From positions 1 through 64,000 of the forward strand of contig NZ_BNCI01000001.1 in NCBI RefSeq assembly GCF_014656395.1: a DNA stretch of 64,000 nucleotides, written 5' to 3'. The DNA is from Kordiimonas sediminis. Its GTDB lineage: Bacteria; Pseudomonadota; Alphaproteobacteria; Sphingomonadales; Kordiimonadaceae. Every line of letters begins with the position of its first letter. Positions within the stretch are counted from its first letter, which is position 1. Shown piece by piece: positions 16,435 to 26,920 of this stretch. A program made the translations under genes and the position numbers. The notes beneath the pieces were generated by a model. The model saw only the letters and a program-made list of their open reading frames with translations. It was not told the DNA's origin and did not search any database.

Positions 16435-19038
16435 TTACGCTACGGCTTCTTCCTTACCTGCCACAGATAAAAGAAGCTGACCGTCCCCGGCTGTGCTCTG
16501 GATATGATCTCCGGAAACAACCTCACCGCGCAAAATCATATCAGCCAACGGATCCTGCAAGTATTTTTGCACAGTCCGCTTCAGAGGCCGTGCACCGTAA
16601 ACCGGATCATACCCCGCATCTGCCAGCCATGTTTTCGCACTCTCATCCAGATCAATGGTAATCTTGCGGTCGTCCAGGAGCTTCTGCAAACGTGCAACCT
16701 GAATATCGACGATACCTGTCATATGCGCCCGTGCAAGACGGTGGAACAGGATCACTTCATCAAGACGGTTCAGGAATTCGGGACGGAAAGCACCACGCAC
16801 AACTTCCATAACACCGTCACGAACAGATTCCGTATCTGCCCCTTCTGGCATTTCCGCAAGCAGGTGTGACCCAAGATTTGACGTCAGAATGATCATAGTA
16901 TTGGTGAAATCCACCGTTCTACCCTGACCATCTGTCAACCGGCCATCATCAAGAACCTGCAACAGCACGTTGAAGACATCCGGATGGGCTTTTTCCACCT
17001 CGTCAAACAGTATCACCTGATATGGGCGTCTGCGCACTGCCTCAGTTAGGACACCACCTTCCTCATAACCAACATAGCCTGGAGGCGCACCGATCAGACG
17101 GGCAACCGCATGTTTCTCCATAAACTCAGACATATCGATCCGCACCATCGCGGTATCATCATTAAAGAGAAACGCTGCAAGTGCCTTAGTGAGCTCGGTC
17201 TTACCTACACCGGTTGGTCCAAGAAACAGGAAGCTACCCAGTGGCCTGTTCGGGTCTTGCAGTCCTGCGCGCGCACGGCGTACAGAATGCGATACCGCAG
17301 TCAAAGCTTCTTCCTGACCGATAACGCGCTTGCCTAAAGCCTCTTCCATATTCAGAAGCTTTTCCCGTTCGCCTTCCAGCATTTTGTCAACCGGCACACC
17401 TGTCCAGCGAGAGACAACAGATGCAATATCCTGATCTGTCACTTCTTCCCGCAGCATGGATGATTGCTCCCCGTCTGCAGACAGGACATTTTCCAATTTT
17501 TGTTCCAGGTCCGGAATAACACCGTGCTGTAATTCGCCTGCACGCGTATAGTCCCCTTCACGCTGTGCTCGCTCCAGCTCAACGCGGGCAGCTTCCAGCT
17601 TTTCTTTCAGGGTTTTATCGCCTGCAATCTTGTCTTTTTCTGACTGCCAGCGAATAGTCAGTTCCGTTGATTTCTGCTCCAGATCGGCCAGTTCTTTTTC
17701 AAGGTCAGCCAACCGGGACTTAGACCCTTCATCCTTTTCCTTTTTCAGGGCTTCGCGTTCGATTTTCAGCTGTATGATACGGCGGTCCAGTTCATCAATC
17801 TCTTCCGGTTTGGATTCTGTCTCCATCCGCAGGCGACTGGCTGCCTCATCCATCAGATCAATTGCCTTATCCGGCAGGAACCTGTCCGTGATATAGCGGT
17901 TTGAAAGCGTTGCAGCTGCAACAATTGCGGCATCTGTAATCCGGACACCGTGGTGCAATTCATACTTTTCCTTCAACCCGCGAAGAATGGAAATGCTGTC
18001 CTCAACCGTTGGCTCCTGCACCATTACAGGCTGGAAACGGCGCTCCAGTGCAGCATCCTTTTCCACATACTTGCGGTATTCATTCAGCGTTGTTGCACCA
18101 ATACAGTGCAGTTCCCCACGCGCAAGCGCTGGTTTCAGAAGGTTGGATGCATCCATCGCACCATCTGTTTTACCGGCCCCGACCAAGGTGTGCATTTCGT
18201 CAATAAAGAGGATGATATCCCCTTCACCGTGCGAGACTTCCTGCAGAACACCTTTAAGGCGCTCTTCAAATTCACCGCGGTATTTCGCACCAGCGATCAA
18301 AGCCCCCATATCAAGCGCCATAATCTTCTTGTTACGCAGACTATCCGGCACATCACCGTTCGCGATACGCAGTGCCAACCCTTCAGCAATGGCTGTCTTA
18401 CCGACACCAGGCTCCCCAATCAAGACCGGGTTATTTTTAGTCCGGCGGCTTAGCACCTGAATCGTACGGCGGATTTCTTCATCCCGGCCAATGACAGGAT
18501 CAAGTTTACCGTCAAGCGCACGCTGAGTCAGATCCTGTGCATAGCGTTTCAGCGCATCATACGCATCTTCGCTGGATGCGGTGTCCGCTGTACGGCCTTT
18601 TCTGACTTCGTTAATTGCTTTGTTCAGCGCTTCGGCTTTCAGGCCGGCTGATTTCAGAATGTCGCCAGACTTACAGTTAGACGTCAGCAAAAAGGCAAGC
18701 AGCAAACGCTCTGCGGTAACGTATTTGTCTTTCGCTTTGTCCGCTACTTCTTCCGCCTTGGCAAAAACCTGTGCGGTCACAGGATCAAGATGCAGTTGCC
18801 CTGCACCAGTCCCTTCCACTTTTGGAAGTTTGGCAAGGGCTGCTTCTGTTTCCCGAAGGGCAACATCCGGCTTTGCGCCAGCTTTTTTCATTAAATTTGC
18901 TGCCAGTCCTTCTTTATCATCAAGGATCACCTTCAAAAGGTGTTCTGGCGTAAAGCGCTGATGGCCCTCGCGCAGAGCGAGAGATTGTGCGCTTTGAATA
19001 AACCCGCGACTGCGGTCAGTGAAACGTTCAATATCCAT
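16435..19038 (-). CDS. clpB: ATP-dependent chaperone ClpB
   Basis: Cytosolic disaggregase that works with DnaK to rescue aggregated proteins. At 867 residues it has the family's usual length. In order: Clp N-terminal double repeat (1-145), first AAA+ with GEPGVGKTA, a coiled-coil middle domain (about 400-530) rich in Glu/Lys/Leu, and second AAA+ with GPTGVGKTE and [13 protein letters not shown]. It is followed by its own terminator. I could not identify a convincing sigma32 promoter upstream. Confidence 0.98.
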   Translation of the reverse strand: MDIERFTDRSRGFIQSAQSLALREGHQRFTPEHLLKVILDDKEGLAANLMKKAGAKPDVALRETEAALAKLPKVEGTGAGQLHLDPVTAQVFAKAEEVADKAKDKYVTAERLLLAFLLTSNCKSGDILKSAGLKAEALNKAINEVRKGRTADTASSEDAYDALKRYAQDLTQRALDGKLDPVIGRDEEIRRTIQVLSRRTKNNPVLIGEPGVGKTAIAEGLALRIANGDVPDSLRNKKIMALDMGALIAGAKYRGEFEERLKGVLQEVSHGEGDIILFIDEMHTLVGAGKTDGAMDASNLLKPALARGELHCIGATTLNEYRKYVEKDAALERRFQPVMVQEPTVEDSISILRGLKEKYELHHGVRITDAAIVAAATLSNRYITDRFLPDKAIDLMDEAASRLRMETESKPEEIDELDRRIIQLKIEREALKKEKDEGSKSRLADLEKELADLEQKSTELTIRWQSEKDKIAGDKTLKEKLEAARVELERAQREGDYTRAGELQHGVIPDLEQKLENVLSADGEQSSMLREEVTDQDIASVVSRWTGVPVDKMLEGEREKLLNMEEALGKRVIGQEEALTAVSHSVRRARAGLQDPNRPLGSFLFLGPTGVGKTELTKALAAFLFNDDTAMVRIDMSEFMEKHAVARLIGAPPGYVGYEEGGVLTEAVRRRPYQVILFDEVEKAHPDVFNVLLQVLDDGRLTDGQGRTVDFTNTMIILTSNLGSHLLAEMPEGADTESVRDGVMEVVRGAFRPEFLNRLDEVILFHRLARAHMTGIVDIQVARLQKLLDDRKITIDLDESAKTWLADAGYDPVYGARPLKRTVQKYLQDPLADMILRGEVVSGDHIQSTAGDGQLLLSVAGKEEAVA

Positions 19039-19275
19039 GTGTTTAAAACCCCATGATTATATGGCCCTTATATGCAAGCGACCAATGTTTACAATATGAT
19101 AGCACCCATATGTGGCATGCCATTATAAATTATGTGGTGACTCTTTCGTCTGACTGCAAGTACCCGGATGCAGAAATACAACATCAGGCATGACAGACAG
19201 TTTTCCATGGATTAGGCTCTTACGTGGGACGTAAGGCTATATCATCATTATCATGTTTGAGGGGGAGTTCAGAGA

Positions 19276-20139
19276 ATGGAATATCAAGGGAAAAACGCCT
19301 TTATCACTGGCGCTGCATCCGGTATTGGCTTTGCCATTGCCGAGGCTTTCGCAAACCGCGGCACAAACATACTGCTGGCTGACATAGATGCAGAAGCTCT
19401 GGAAGCTGCGAAAAAGGCATTATCACCGCACGGCGTCCATCTCGATACATATGAATGCGATGTCGCAAAGCCTGAAAATCTGCAAAAAGCGGCTGACTAT
19501 ATGACCGATACATTTGGTCATATTCATTTTCTCGTCAACAATGCGGGGGTAGGCCTAAGTGGGGCGGTTGGTACAATTGATACAGAGGACTGGCGCTGGA
19601 TTGTGGATATTAATCTTCTGGCGGTCACGCTCGGCTGTGAAATATTCCTGCCGCGCATGCAGGCTCACGGAGAATCTGGGTACATCATCAATACCGCTTC
19701 GATGGCAGGTCATTTAGGCGCGCCCGAGATGCCGCCTTATGTAGCAACCAAGTTCGCGGTCGTTGGGTATAGCGAATCTCTGCGCGGGCAATTATTAGAT
19801 AGCACAATCGGGGTTAGCGTACTGTGTCCTGGCTGGGTCAATACCAATATTCACACAACGCAGGCCGGAAGCCCTTCCCGCAACCGCGCGGGCGCGCCCC
19901 CTGCGGCACCTTCCCCCGACGACATTGCCCGTTTCAAAGAAATGGAAGCTGTTATCCGAAGTGGCCTGGCACCAGAAAAACTGGCCAGATGGGTTCTGGA
20001 ATGTATTGACCAAAACCGATTCTATATTTTTTCCGCCCCGGAAATGCGTGGTTTTCTTCAGGAACGTGCCCAACAAATTGACGAAGACTATGCAGCCTGT
20101 GACACCTGGTTTGCTAACAGCAGTTCTGATACCCCCTGA
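19276..20139 (+). CDS. short-chain dehydrogenase/reductase (SDR)
   Basis: NAD(P)-dependent oxidoreductase of the classical SDR family, 287 residues. TGAASGIGFAIAEAF is the cofactor-binding loop, LVNNAGVG is the structural NNAG motif, the catalytic serine lies in NTASMAGH, and YVATKFAV gives the YxxxK pair. After an acidic residue at the end of beta-2 (LLADID) NAD is more likely than NADP. The C-terminal region is longer than the minimal fold. Transcribed alone; substrate not predictable. Confidence 0.92.
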   Translation: MEYQGKNAFITGAASGIGFAIAEAFANRGTNILLADIDAEALEAAKKALSPHGVHLDTYECDVAKPENLQKAADYMTDTFGHIHFLVNNAGVGLSGAVGTIDTEDWRWIVDINLLAVTLGCEIFLPRMQAHGESGYIINTASMAGHLGAPEMPPYVATKFAVVGYSESLRGQLLDSTIGVSVLCPGWVNTNIHTTQAGSPSRNRAGAPPAAPSPDDIARFKEMEAVIRSGLAPEKLARWVLECIDQNRFYIFSAPEMRGFLQERAQQIDEDYAACDTWFANSSSDTP

Positions 20140-20174
20140 TAAGGCGGCCTACTGCAGGCATGGTTACAGACATG

Positions 20175-20207
20175 AAAAAAGCGGCCACCATTTCTGTAGC
20201 CGCTTTT
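20175..20207. terminator. bidirectional terminator between SDR and DUF4167 genes
   Basis: AAAAGCGGC pairs with GCCGCTTTT, with A and T runs on both sides, so it can serve both converging genes. Confidence 0.85.
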
Positions 20208-20232
20208 CACATAAACTGTATCTATTGGCAGA

Positions 20233-20916
20233 TTAGGCTGCTGCCTCGTCAGAGCCGGGTGTATCACCGTCCCCGTCTCCCTCTGCTGGCTTAACCTTCC
20301 TCGGGCGCCCGCGACGTTTCGGCTTATCTTCATCAACCGGAACCGGCTTGCTCAGGAAAGGTAAATCAAGCTCAGGGTGTCCTTGCGCCTGAGTTTCTTC
20401 ACTATCAACCTTATCCTTGGCCTTAGCCTTTGGTTTTTGACGCTCCTCTACCGCATCATCTTCTTCACCAGAAGTTACCTGATCGTCATCTTTCCTGGGT
20501 CGGCGCCCACGCGACGTAGAGCGACCACGGCCCCGTCCGCGCTGCGGTGCTTCACCGTCAGTATCAGCCCCTGCTTCCTCGGTATTTTCAACGTCATCAG
20601 CCGCTGTTTCATCAACCTGCCCGTTCTCGTCGTCATCAGCCCTGTTATCACTGCGATTACGATTACTCTGCGGCTGATTACGCTGCATTTCATTCACCAG
20701 GCGTTGATAGTGGTCAGCAAACTGAAAGTAATATTCCGCTGTTACACGATCACCAGATTGTAATGCTTCACGCGCTTGCGTCTTGTATTTTTCAAGATGC
20801 TGCTTCGGGTTACCCCTGACTTTAATATCGTTGCGATTATTACCCGCAGAGCCTTTAGAGTGTTTCCGCTGTGCATTGCGTGCACGGCCTTTTCGGGCGT
20901 TTTGTCCTTGCTTCAT
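20233..20916 (-). CDS. DUF4167 domain protein
   Basis: 227 residues from MKQGQNARKG, the usual beginning of this alphaproteobacterial family; an in-frame ATG 15 codons upstream is less likely. The N-terminal ~100 residues form the conserved basic domain (QGQNARKGRARNAQRK, VRGNPKQHLEKYKTQ, AEYYFQFADHYQRL). The rest is a low-complexity charged tail ending in an RRGRGRP/RKVKP-like basic patch, reminiscent of AT-hook or nucleic-acid-binding tails. The family sits next to prmC-prfA in many Alphaproteobacteria; its role is not established here. Confidence 0.88.
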   Translation of the reverse strand: MKQGQNARKGRARNAQRKHSKGSAGNNRNDIKVRGNPKQHLEKYKTQAREALQSGDRVTAEYYFQFADHYQRLVNEMQRNQPQSNRNRSDNRADDDENGQVDETAADDVENTEEAGADTDGEAPQRGRGRGRSTSRGRRPRKDDDQVTSGEEDDAVEERQKPKAKAKDKVDSEETQAQGHPELDLPFLSKPVPVDEDKPKRRGRPRKVKPAEGDGDGDTPGSDEAAA

Positions 20917-21094
20917 AGGATATCTGTACCAATTTTTTTCTGAAATCAGCCCCAAGCCCAACCCACCAGAGTCAGCTTATTATCCAAGCCAGTCATACCA
21001 TTAAGGAGAGTGTCCTCTAAATCTTAATCAAAAGATTGCATTGCTTGGGACCTCTTGACACTAGCGGCATAGCCGGCAGTTTCCAAGCATTAAT

Positions 21095-21991
21095 TTAATT
21101 TTTTGGACAAAAACCGCTCACAACACGGTCATTGCCGGCCAAATCCTTCATAACCTCAACCGATTGATAGTGATTTTGCACAAACATGGCACTAACAGCC
21201 TTTGCCTGTTCGAATCCAATTTCAACGGCTAGCAAACCACCGGGCCGCAGGTATGTGGCCGCCTGCGTGGTTAGTATACGGTACGGAGCCAATCCATCCG
21301 GCCCGCCGTGCAGTGCACCCGTCGGTTCAAAGTCGCGCACGTCTGGCATCAACCCTGTCATTTCATCGGTTGTAATGTACGGCGGGTTGGAAACAATACA
21401 GTCATATCCGTCTTCTAAAACAGGGACACCAGCAAACCAGTCTCCTTGAATGAAGTCTGCCATATCGGCAATCCCTAGTGCCGCAGCATTACCTGCCGCA
21501 ACTTTTAGTGCCGCCTCGCTAATATCAATCCCGACACCGCTAAAACGACCACTTGTACTGCGTGCCTTCAATTCAGATAGCAGTGTCAATAGAATGCAGC
21601 CTGTGCCGGTGCCAAGATCAGCCAGCACGCCCCCCTTAGCTGGAAACTGTGCTCTCTTTAACGCCACATCAATCAAGGTTTCCGTGTCCGGGCGCGGAAT
21701 TAGTGTTGCAGGCGTAACAGAAAAATCTCTGCCGTAAAACTCCTGCGACCCCAGTATATAGGCCATCGGCTCAAACTGGGCCCTGCGATCAACCACTTCA
21801 AAATACCGTGTGGTTTCTTCTGTTGAAAGCACATGGGTGCCTTCAAGAAAAACCTTATGCCTTGGCCAGTCCAGAATATGGACCATTAGAATTTCTGCCT
21901 CGTTGCGCGACCCTTCTATGCCTGCCGCTTTCAGACATTCGCCTGCTTTGCCAACCGCACTCCGAACCGTCCAATCAGACAAATTCCTCAA
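21095..21991 (-). CDS. prmC: release factor glutamine methyltransferase PrmC
   Basis: Methylates the glutamine of the GGQ motif in release factors, improving translation termination. It has an N-terminal helical domain and a Rossmann methyltransferase domain with [11 protein letters not shown] (SAM binding) and the substrate-glutamine motif VSNPPYI. 298 residues, usual length. Its ATG overlaps the prfA stop by four bases, so it is translationally coupled to its own substrate gene. Confidence 0.97.
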   Translation of the reverse strand: MRNLSDWTVRSAVGKAGECLKAAGIEGSRNEAEILMVHILDWPRHKVFLEGTHVLSTEETTRYFEVVDRRAQFEPMAYILGSQEFYGRDFSVTPATLIPRPDTETLIDVALKRAQFPAKGGVLADLGTGTGCILLTLLSELKARSTSGRFSGVGIDISEAALKVAAGNAAALGIADMADFIQGDWFAGVPVLEDGYDCIVSNPPYITTDEMTGLMPDVRDFEPTGALHGGPDGLAPYRILTTQAATYLRPGGLLAVEIGFEQAKAVSAMFVQNHYQSVEVMKDLAGNDRVVSGFCPKN

Positions 21992-23067
21992 AAACCAGCC
22001 TCCATCGCAGATAGCTTCATTGCCTGATCTTCTGCAATGAGAGCATCCACAACTTCTTCCAGGCCCTCACCGGCTAACACTTGCTCCAGTTTATGCAGGG
22101 TCAGTCCAATGCGGTGATCTGTTACCCGGCCTTGCGGGAAATTATAGGTTCTGATCCGTTCTGACCTGTCCCCGGAACCAACTTGCGACTTACGGTCGTC
22201 TGCACGTTCCTTGGCCAGCTTCTCACGCTCCATGTCATAGAGGCGCGCCCGCAAAATCTGCATGGCTTTTTCCCGGTTCTTATGCTGGGACTTTTCGCTT
22301 TGTGTCACCACAACACCGGTCGGCAGGTGGGTAATACGCACCGCAGAGTCGGTGGTATTTACGTGCTGCCCCCCAGCTCCAGAAGACCGCATGGTATCAA
22401 TTCTAATATCCTCATCGCGGATTTCGATATCAACATCTTCTGCTTCGGGCAGAACCGCGACGGTTGCCGCAGACGTATGAATGCGGCCACCGGATTCAGT
22501 GGTTGGCACGCGCTGCACCCGGTGTACGCCCGATTCAAACTTCATTTTCGCAAACACGCCTTTACCGGTGATATTGGCAACAACTTCTTTGAAGCCACCA
22601 ACATCTGCGGCTGCACTTGAAATCATCTCTACTTTCCAGCCCTGGGACTGTGCATAGCGTTCATACATGCGGAACAGGTCGCCTGCAAAAAGAGCTGCTT
22701 CATCACCGCCAGTGCCCGCACGTATCTCAAGAATAGCTGACTTTTCATCCGCAGCATCCTTCGGCAATAACTTGATCGACAAAGCCTGCTCCATTTCGGG
22801 CAAACGTTCTTTCAGGTCATGATACTCAGACTGCGCCAATTCTTTCATCTCGGCGTCCTCAGCGCTTTGCACCATCTCCTGAAGGTCTATCAGTTCCTCT
22901 CTTGCTTCACGAAGGGCTTTCGCAGCTTCGACAACCGGACCAAGTTCGGAATATTCCTGGCTTAGCTTGACGAATTCCTGATTGGAAAACTCATCTGGCG
23001 TTGCAAGAGAATGCTCCAGATAATCATATCTTTCCAGAAGCTGGCGAATACGGTCTTCAGTGATCAT
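21988..23067 (-). CDS. prfA: peptide chain release factor 1
   Basis: Recognises UAA and UAG stop codons and triggers peptide release on the ribosome. 359 residues with the GGQ motif ([16 protein letters not shown]), and the codon-recognition loop lies upstream in the usual RF1 position. It overlaps hisS by four bases upstream and prmC by four bases downstream, forming one tightly packed translation operon. Confidence 0.98.
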   Translation of the reverse strand: MITEDRIRQLLERYDYLEHSLATPDEFSNQEFVKLSQEYSELGPVVEAAKALREAREELIDLQEMVQSAEDAEMKELAQSEYHDLKERLPEMEQALSIKLLPKDAADEKSAILEIRAGTGGDEAALFAGDLFRMYERYAQSQGWKVEMISSAAADVGGFKEVVANITGKGVFAKMKFESGVHRVQRVPTTESGGRIHTSAATVAVLPEAEDVDIEIRDEDIRIDTMRSSGAGGQHVNTTDSAVRITHLPTGVVVTQSEKSQHKNREKAMQILRARLYDMEREKLAKERADDRKSQVGSGDRSERIRTYNFPQGRVTDHRIGLTLHKLEQVLAGEGLEEVVDALIAEDQAMKLSAMEAGF

Positions 23068-24323
23068 TCAGCATCTCCTGACATGATGGGAGCAAGGACG
23101 GTTTTCAGCATATCAAGCGCAACATCGGTCTGCTCACCGCTGTCCAGATCTTTTACCTGTGCAACCCCTTGTTCCAGCTCATTATCCCCAAGGATAATGG
23201 CAACACGGGCATTATTTTTATTGGCCCGGTTCAGGCGTTTTTTCAGATTGCCCGAACGGTCCGCAACAACATCAAACCCGGCATCGCGCAATTCTTCTCC
23301 AATTGGAAACGCCTTTAATGTCGCGGCCTCACCCATCGGCAGCAAGACCACAGACCGCGCAACAGCCGGTGCTGCCTTCATCAGCATGGCAAGCCGTTCA
23401 ATACCGCCCGCAAATCCTACACCTGGCGTGGGAGCCCCCCCAAGCTGGCTAACCAGACCATCAAATCTGCCACCTGCCAGAACTGTACCCTGCGCCCCAA
23501 GCGCGGTTGTGATAAATTCAAAAACCGTATGGTTATAGTAATCAAGTCCCCGTACCAGCTTGTCATCCATCACATACGGAATACCAAGGGCTGTTAATCC
23601 GTTTTGAACCGATGCGATAAAAGCCGCAGCTTCTTCGGTCATATGATCCTCAACACTTGGTGCATCCTTGATTATCTCACGGTCGCCTTCATTCTTGCTG
23701 TCTAATATTCTGAGCGGGTTCGTCTCCAAACGACGCTGGCTATCCTCAGACAGATTGTCTTTATGCTGGTTCAGATATTCCACTAGCGCCACTCTGTACT
23801 GTTGGCGACTTTCAGCATCCCCAAGGCTGTTTAGGTGCAATACAGTATCGTCGGCAATACCTAACTGTTTCATCATCCGCCATGCCAGCGCGATCAGATC
23901 CACATCTGTTTCCGGGCTGTCTGCGCCCAGAATTTCAGCGTCAATCTGGTGGAACTGGCGATACCGACCTTTTTGGGGACGTTCATACCGAAAGACCGGT
24001 CCCCATGCCATTAACCGTTGCGGCAAAGATTGCTGCATACCGTTGGAAATGAAGGCGCGACAAATCCCGGCCGTAAACTCAGGTCGCAGCGTTACTTCTT
24101 CACCACCCCGGTCTTCGAAGGAATACATTTCCTTGGAAACAATATCCGATGCCTCCCCAAGTGGGCGTTTAAACACCTCTGTAAACTCAAAGATTGGCGT
24201 CTGGATTTCTTCAAAACCATACTGAGTTGCAGTTGCTTTGAAACAGTCAACCACCGCAGCCATGCGGCGGGCGTCTTCCCCATATATATCGCGCGTACCC
24301 CGCGCTGGTTGGAGTTTGGACAC
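23064..24323 (-). CDS. hisS: histidyl-tRNA synthetase
   Basis: Class II aminoacyl-tRNA synthetase charging tRNA-His. 419 residues: motif 2 appears as [20 protein letters not shown], the histidine signature as [14 protein letters not shown], and a C-terminal anticodon domain follows. The start is GTG with AAGGAAAAATCT upstream. It overlaps prfA by four bases and lies 20 bp after ispG. Confidence 0.97.
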   Translation of the reverse strand: MSKLQPARGTRDIYGEDARRMAAVVDCFKATATQYGFEEIQTPIFEFTEVFKRPLGEASDIVSKEMYSFEDRGGEEVTLRPEFTAGICRAFISNGMQQSLPQRLMAWGPVFRYERPQKGRYRQFHQIDAEILGADSPETDVDLIALAWRMMKQLGIADDTVLHLNSLGDAESRQQYRVALVEYLNQHKDNLSEDSQRRLETNPLRILDSKNEGDREIIKDAPSVEDHMTEEAAAFIASVQNGLTALGIPYVMDDKLVRGLDYYNHTVFEFITTALGAQGTVLAGGRFDGLVSQLGGAPTPGVGFAGGIERLAMLMKAAPAVARSVVLLPMGEAATLKAFPIGEELRDAGFDVVADRSGNLKKRLNRANKNNARVAIILGDNELEQGVAQVKDLDSGEQTDVALDMLKTVLAPIMSGDAE

Positions 24324-24343
24324 AGATTTTTCCTTTTATCTTG

Positions 24344-25456
24344 CTAGGATGCCTGTGCGGCGTCTTCTGCCAATGCCGCAGCTTTTTCTTCAACAAGCTC
24401 TACAATATGATCAACAAGCTTGTCATCCGTGATTTTGTGATCCGTAACACCGGACAGATAAACCATATGATTACCATTGCCGCCACCCGTAAGACCAATG
24501 TCCGTTTCCCGTGCTTCACCCGGACCGTTGACCACACAGCCAATGATGGAAAGGCTCATCGGCGTATGAATATGTGCCAGACGCTCTTCCAGCACTTCAA
24601 CCGTTTTAATGACCGGAAATGCCTGACGGGCACAGGATGGGCAGGACACAATACGAACGCCCCGGTGCCGCAAGCCAAGAGACTTCAGAATTTCAAAGCC
24701 TGCTTTGATTTCTTCGACCGGGTGCGCCGACAAGGATACACGGATTGTGTCGCCTATCCCCGCCCATAAAAGCGATCCAATACCAATCGACGACTTAACA
24801 GTGCCGCCACGCAGGCCGCCTGCCTCAGTAATTCCAAGGTGCAAAGGATAATCACAGACATCTGCCAACCCCTGATACGCCGCAACGGCAAGGAACAGGT
24901 CCGATGCCTTCACACTGATCTTGAAATTGGTGAAGTCATTGTCTTCAAGAATTTTTGCATGCTCAAGCGCACTTTCAACCAGTGCTTCGGGGCAAGGCTC
25001 TCCGTATTTTTCAAGCAGATGCTTTTCAAGCGAGCCTGCGTTCACACCAATCCGCATGGAACAGCCATTCGCCTTAGCCGCCTGCACCACTTCTCTTACC
25101 CGTGCTGCAGAACCAATATTCCCCGGATTAATACGCAAACAAGCCGCGCCTGCGTCGGCTGCTTCCAGCGCCCGTTTATAGTGAAAGTGAATATCGGCCA
25201 CAATTGGCACAGCCGCTTCGCGACATATCTCGGACATGGCCGCTGTAGATTCTTCGTCCGGGCAGGATACACGTACAATGTCTGCGCCGGCTTCTTCCGC
25301 AAGGCGAATTTGATCGATAGTCGCGCCCGGGTCGCTGGTCAGCGTATTGGTCATGGTCTGTACGGTAATTGGGGCATCCCCACCAACGGGGACAGAGCCG
25401 ACCATAATCTGCTTTGACTTGCGGCGAACAACATCTCTCCAGGGGCGGATGCTCAT
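24344..25456 (-). CDS. ispG: 4-hydroxy-3-methylbut-2-enyl diphosphate synthase
   Basis: Iron-sulfur enzyme of the MEP isoprenoid pathway that converts MEcPP to HMBPP. I chose the start at MSIRPWRD because homologues begin similarly; an ATG ten codons upstream (25486) is possible. The TIM-barrel part has QTMTNT near the start, and the [4Fe-4S] cysteines lie in SCPSCARQ and [10 protein letters not shown]. About 370 residues. It sits in the rodZ-ispG-hisS-prfA-prmC series. Confidence 0.96.
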   Translation of the reverse strand: MSIRPWRDVVRRKSKQIMVGSVPVGGDAPITVQTMTNTLTSDPGATIDQIRLAEEAGADIVRVSCPDEESTAAMSEICREAAVPIVADIHFHYKRALEAADAGAACLRINPGNIGSAARVREVVQAAKANGCSMRIGVNAGSLEKHLLEKYGEPCPEALVESALEHAKILEDNDFTNFKISVKASDLFLAVAAYQGLADVCDYPLHLGITEAGGLRGGTVKSSIGIGSLLWAGIGDTIRVSLSAHPVEEIKAGFEILKSLGLRHRGVRIVSCPSCARQAFPVIKTVEVLEERLAHIHTPMSLSIIGCVVNGPGEARETDIGLTGGGNGNHMVYLSGVTDHKITDDKLVDHIVELVEEKAAALAEDAAQAS

Positions 25457-25607
25457 GACCTTATGCTTTCCTAAACGGTTCAACAATACCAGTTGATATG
25501 GGTTATACCCCTGCGCACAGGCGCGTCAAGCGCCGCACGCAGTTTCACCGATAAAAAGATAGGGAAGTCAGAGCGTGACGCGACAGGCATCACCCTCGAA
25601 ATTGAAC

Positions 25608-26702
25608 CTACATTGGTAGCTTGATTGTGTAATCTGTCAGAATTTCACCGCGGTTGCCAAGCGGACCACCCTCAACACTGCCCAGATTAACCTGAACGCC
25701 GCCTGCGTTACTGGTTGTCAAAACAATCGTTTCCGGCACCGCGGGACGATACAAATCCCCCTGACGCAGCACACCAGACCATATTTCAACACCGTCGCTA
25801 TTTGCCAAACGGACCCAGCTGTCCTCTAACGCCTCGAGAACGATCTCTTTGCCAATCTTACCCTCAAAGCCATACTCTGTATCTGCGTAAGCCGCAGGGA
25901 AAAATGCACGGGCGGGCGTTTCTTCAGTAGGCGTGGAAGCAAGATGATCAGAAGCGAGATCCTGCCCCGGCGCCATAGGGTCACTCTTCTCTAAGAGTGC
26001 TGTACCGGCATCGCCGACGCTGGACGCATCCGCATATAGACTGCTCGAATCTGTCTGGGTTGATTCTGAAGCTACTGATTCTTGTCCCGCACTATCAGAG
26101 GACGTCTCTGTAGAGGCAGACGCTGCAACCATTTGCCCTGTTGCAACCAATCGCTCCGACTGATCGGCAACTTGATCAACCACCACGGGATCAGCCTGTA
26201 TGTTATTTTGCATATCAGAAGTGGCAGAAACCAACGCTTGCTGCTGCACAGGCGTGTTCGAAGCAAGACTGGTCACGGTTGCCGTTGGTGCGGTCGGCAT
26301 TGCGCCCACGACGAACCATGTTGCAATCATCCCAATCACGCCTGTCAGTCCGGCACCCCATGTTGCCAGCAGCGATTTTTTCGGTGGCGGTGCAATTTTT
26401 ACGGATTTACAAGCTGCCTGATTACCTTGGCCAGACGGGCCCTCTTCACCGGATTGATGCGATAGTTCGGCTTTGAACAGTTCCACCACCTTGCAATCGT
26501 TAAGTCCCACAGCCTTTGCATAGGCTTTGACGAACCCATGGGCGAAGGCTTTTTCAGGCAATTTGTCATATTGCCCGGCCTCGATTGCTTCCAGGTAAAA
26601 AGAAGATACGCAAATATCCCGAGAGATATCTTTAATCGACACCCCTTTTGCGATACGTGCTTGTTTAATCAACGCTGCAACAGATTGCCTGTCTGTCGTC
26701 AT
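25608..26702 (-). CDS. RodZ-like protein (HTH, membrane segment, DUF4115)
   Basis: Probably links the MreB cytoskeleton to the membrane and influences cell shape. The N-terminal Cro/CI-type helix-turn-helix (KQARIAKGVSIKDISRDICV) is followed by a basic patch, a membrane segment (around TWGAGLTGVIGMIATWFVVG), a long Ser/Ala/Asp/Gln-rich linker and a C-terminal DUF4115 domain (EDSWVRLANSDG). I chose MTTDRQS as start, with AGGA upstream, over a codon 19 residues earlier. Its place before ispG is typical of many bacteria. Confidence 0.88.
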   Translation of the reverse strand: MTTDRQSVAALIKQARIAKGVSIKDISRDICVSSFYLEAIEAGQYDKLPEKAFAHGFVKAYAKAVGLNDCKVVELFKAELSHQSGEEGPSGQGNQAACKSVKIAPPPKKSLLATWGAGLTGVIGMIATWFVVGAMPTAPTATVTSLASNTPVQQQALVSATSDMQNNIQADPVVVDQVADQSERLVATGQMVAASASTETSSDSAGQESVASESTQTDSSSLYADASSVGDAGTALLEKSDPMAPGQDLASDHLASTPTEETPARAFFPAAYADTEYGFEGKIGKEIVLEALEDSWVRLANSDGVEIWSGVLRQGDLYRPAVPETIVLTTSNAGGVQVNLGSVEGGPLGNRGEILTDYTIKLPM

Positions 26703-26920
26703 AGTATTGTCCCTGTCCCACACCAGAGTAAGTATTTTCACTTTATCTCTGGCAACCATCAGAACGCAGGTACGGCGAGTAATTTTAAACCCGACACCCT
26801 GCTACAACTCTCCTGAACGTGGAAATGAAAAGCAATTTACACTTATGAGTCAAACAGTTTCCCAGAAAGACACCAATATGGCACATATTATCGCATATAT
26901 TGTGTTTATTCCCGGAACAG

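Noticed and set aside
17950-18460. Overlapping plus-strand frames inside clpB
   Set aside because: Two frames of over 150 codons occur opposite a full-length ClpB; both are explained by codon bias of the real gene.
19039-19275. Heat-shock (sigma32) promoter before clpB
   Set aside because: CTTGCAT and CATATAAT are present on the minus strand, but the spacing is much too short; no valid pair was found. The same holds for htpG.
24839-25417. 192-codon plus-strand frame across ispG
   Set aside because: It lies antisense to a clearly conserved enzyme and encodes a Cys/His/Arg-rich product typical of shadow frames.
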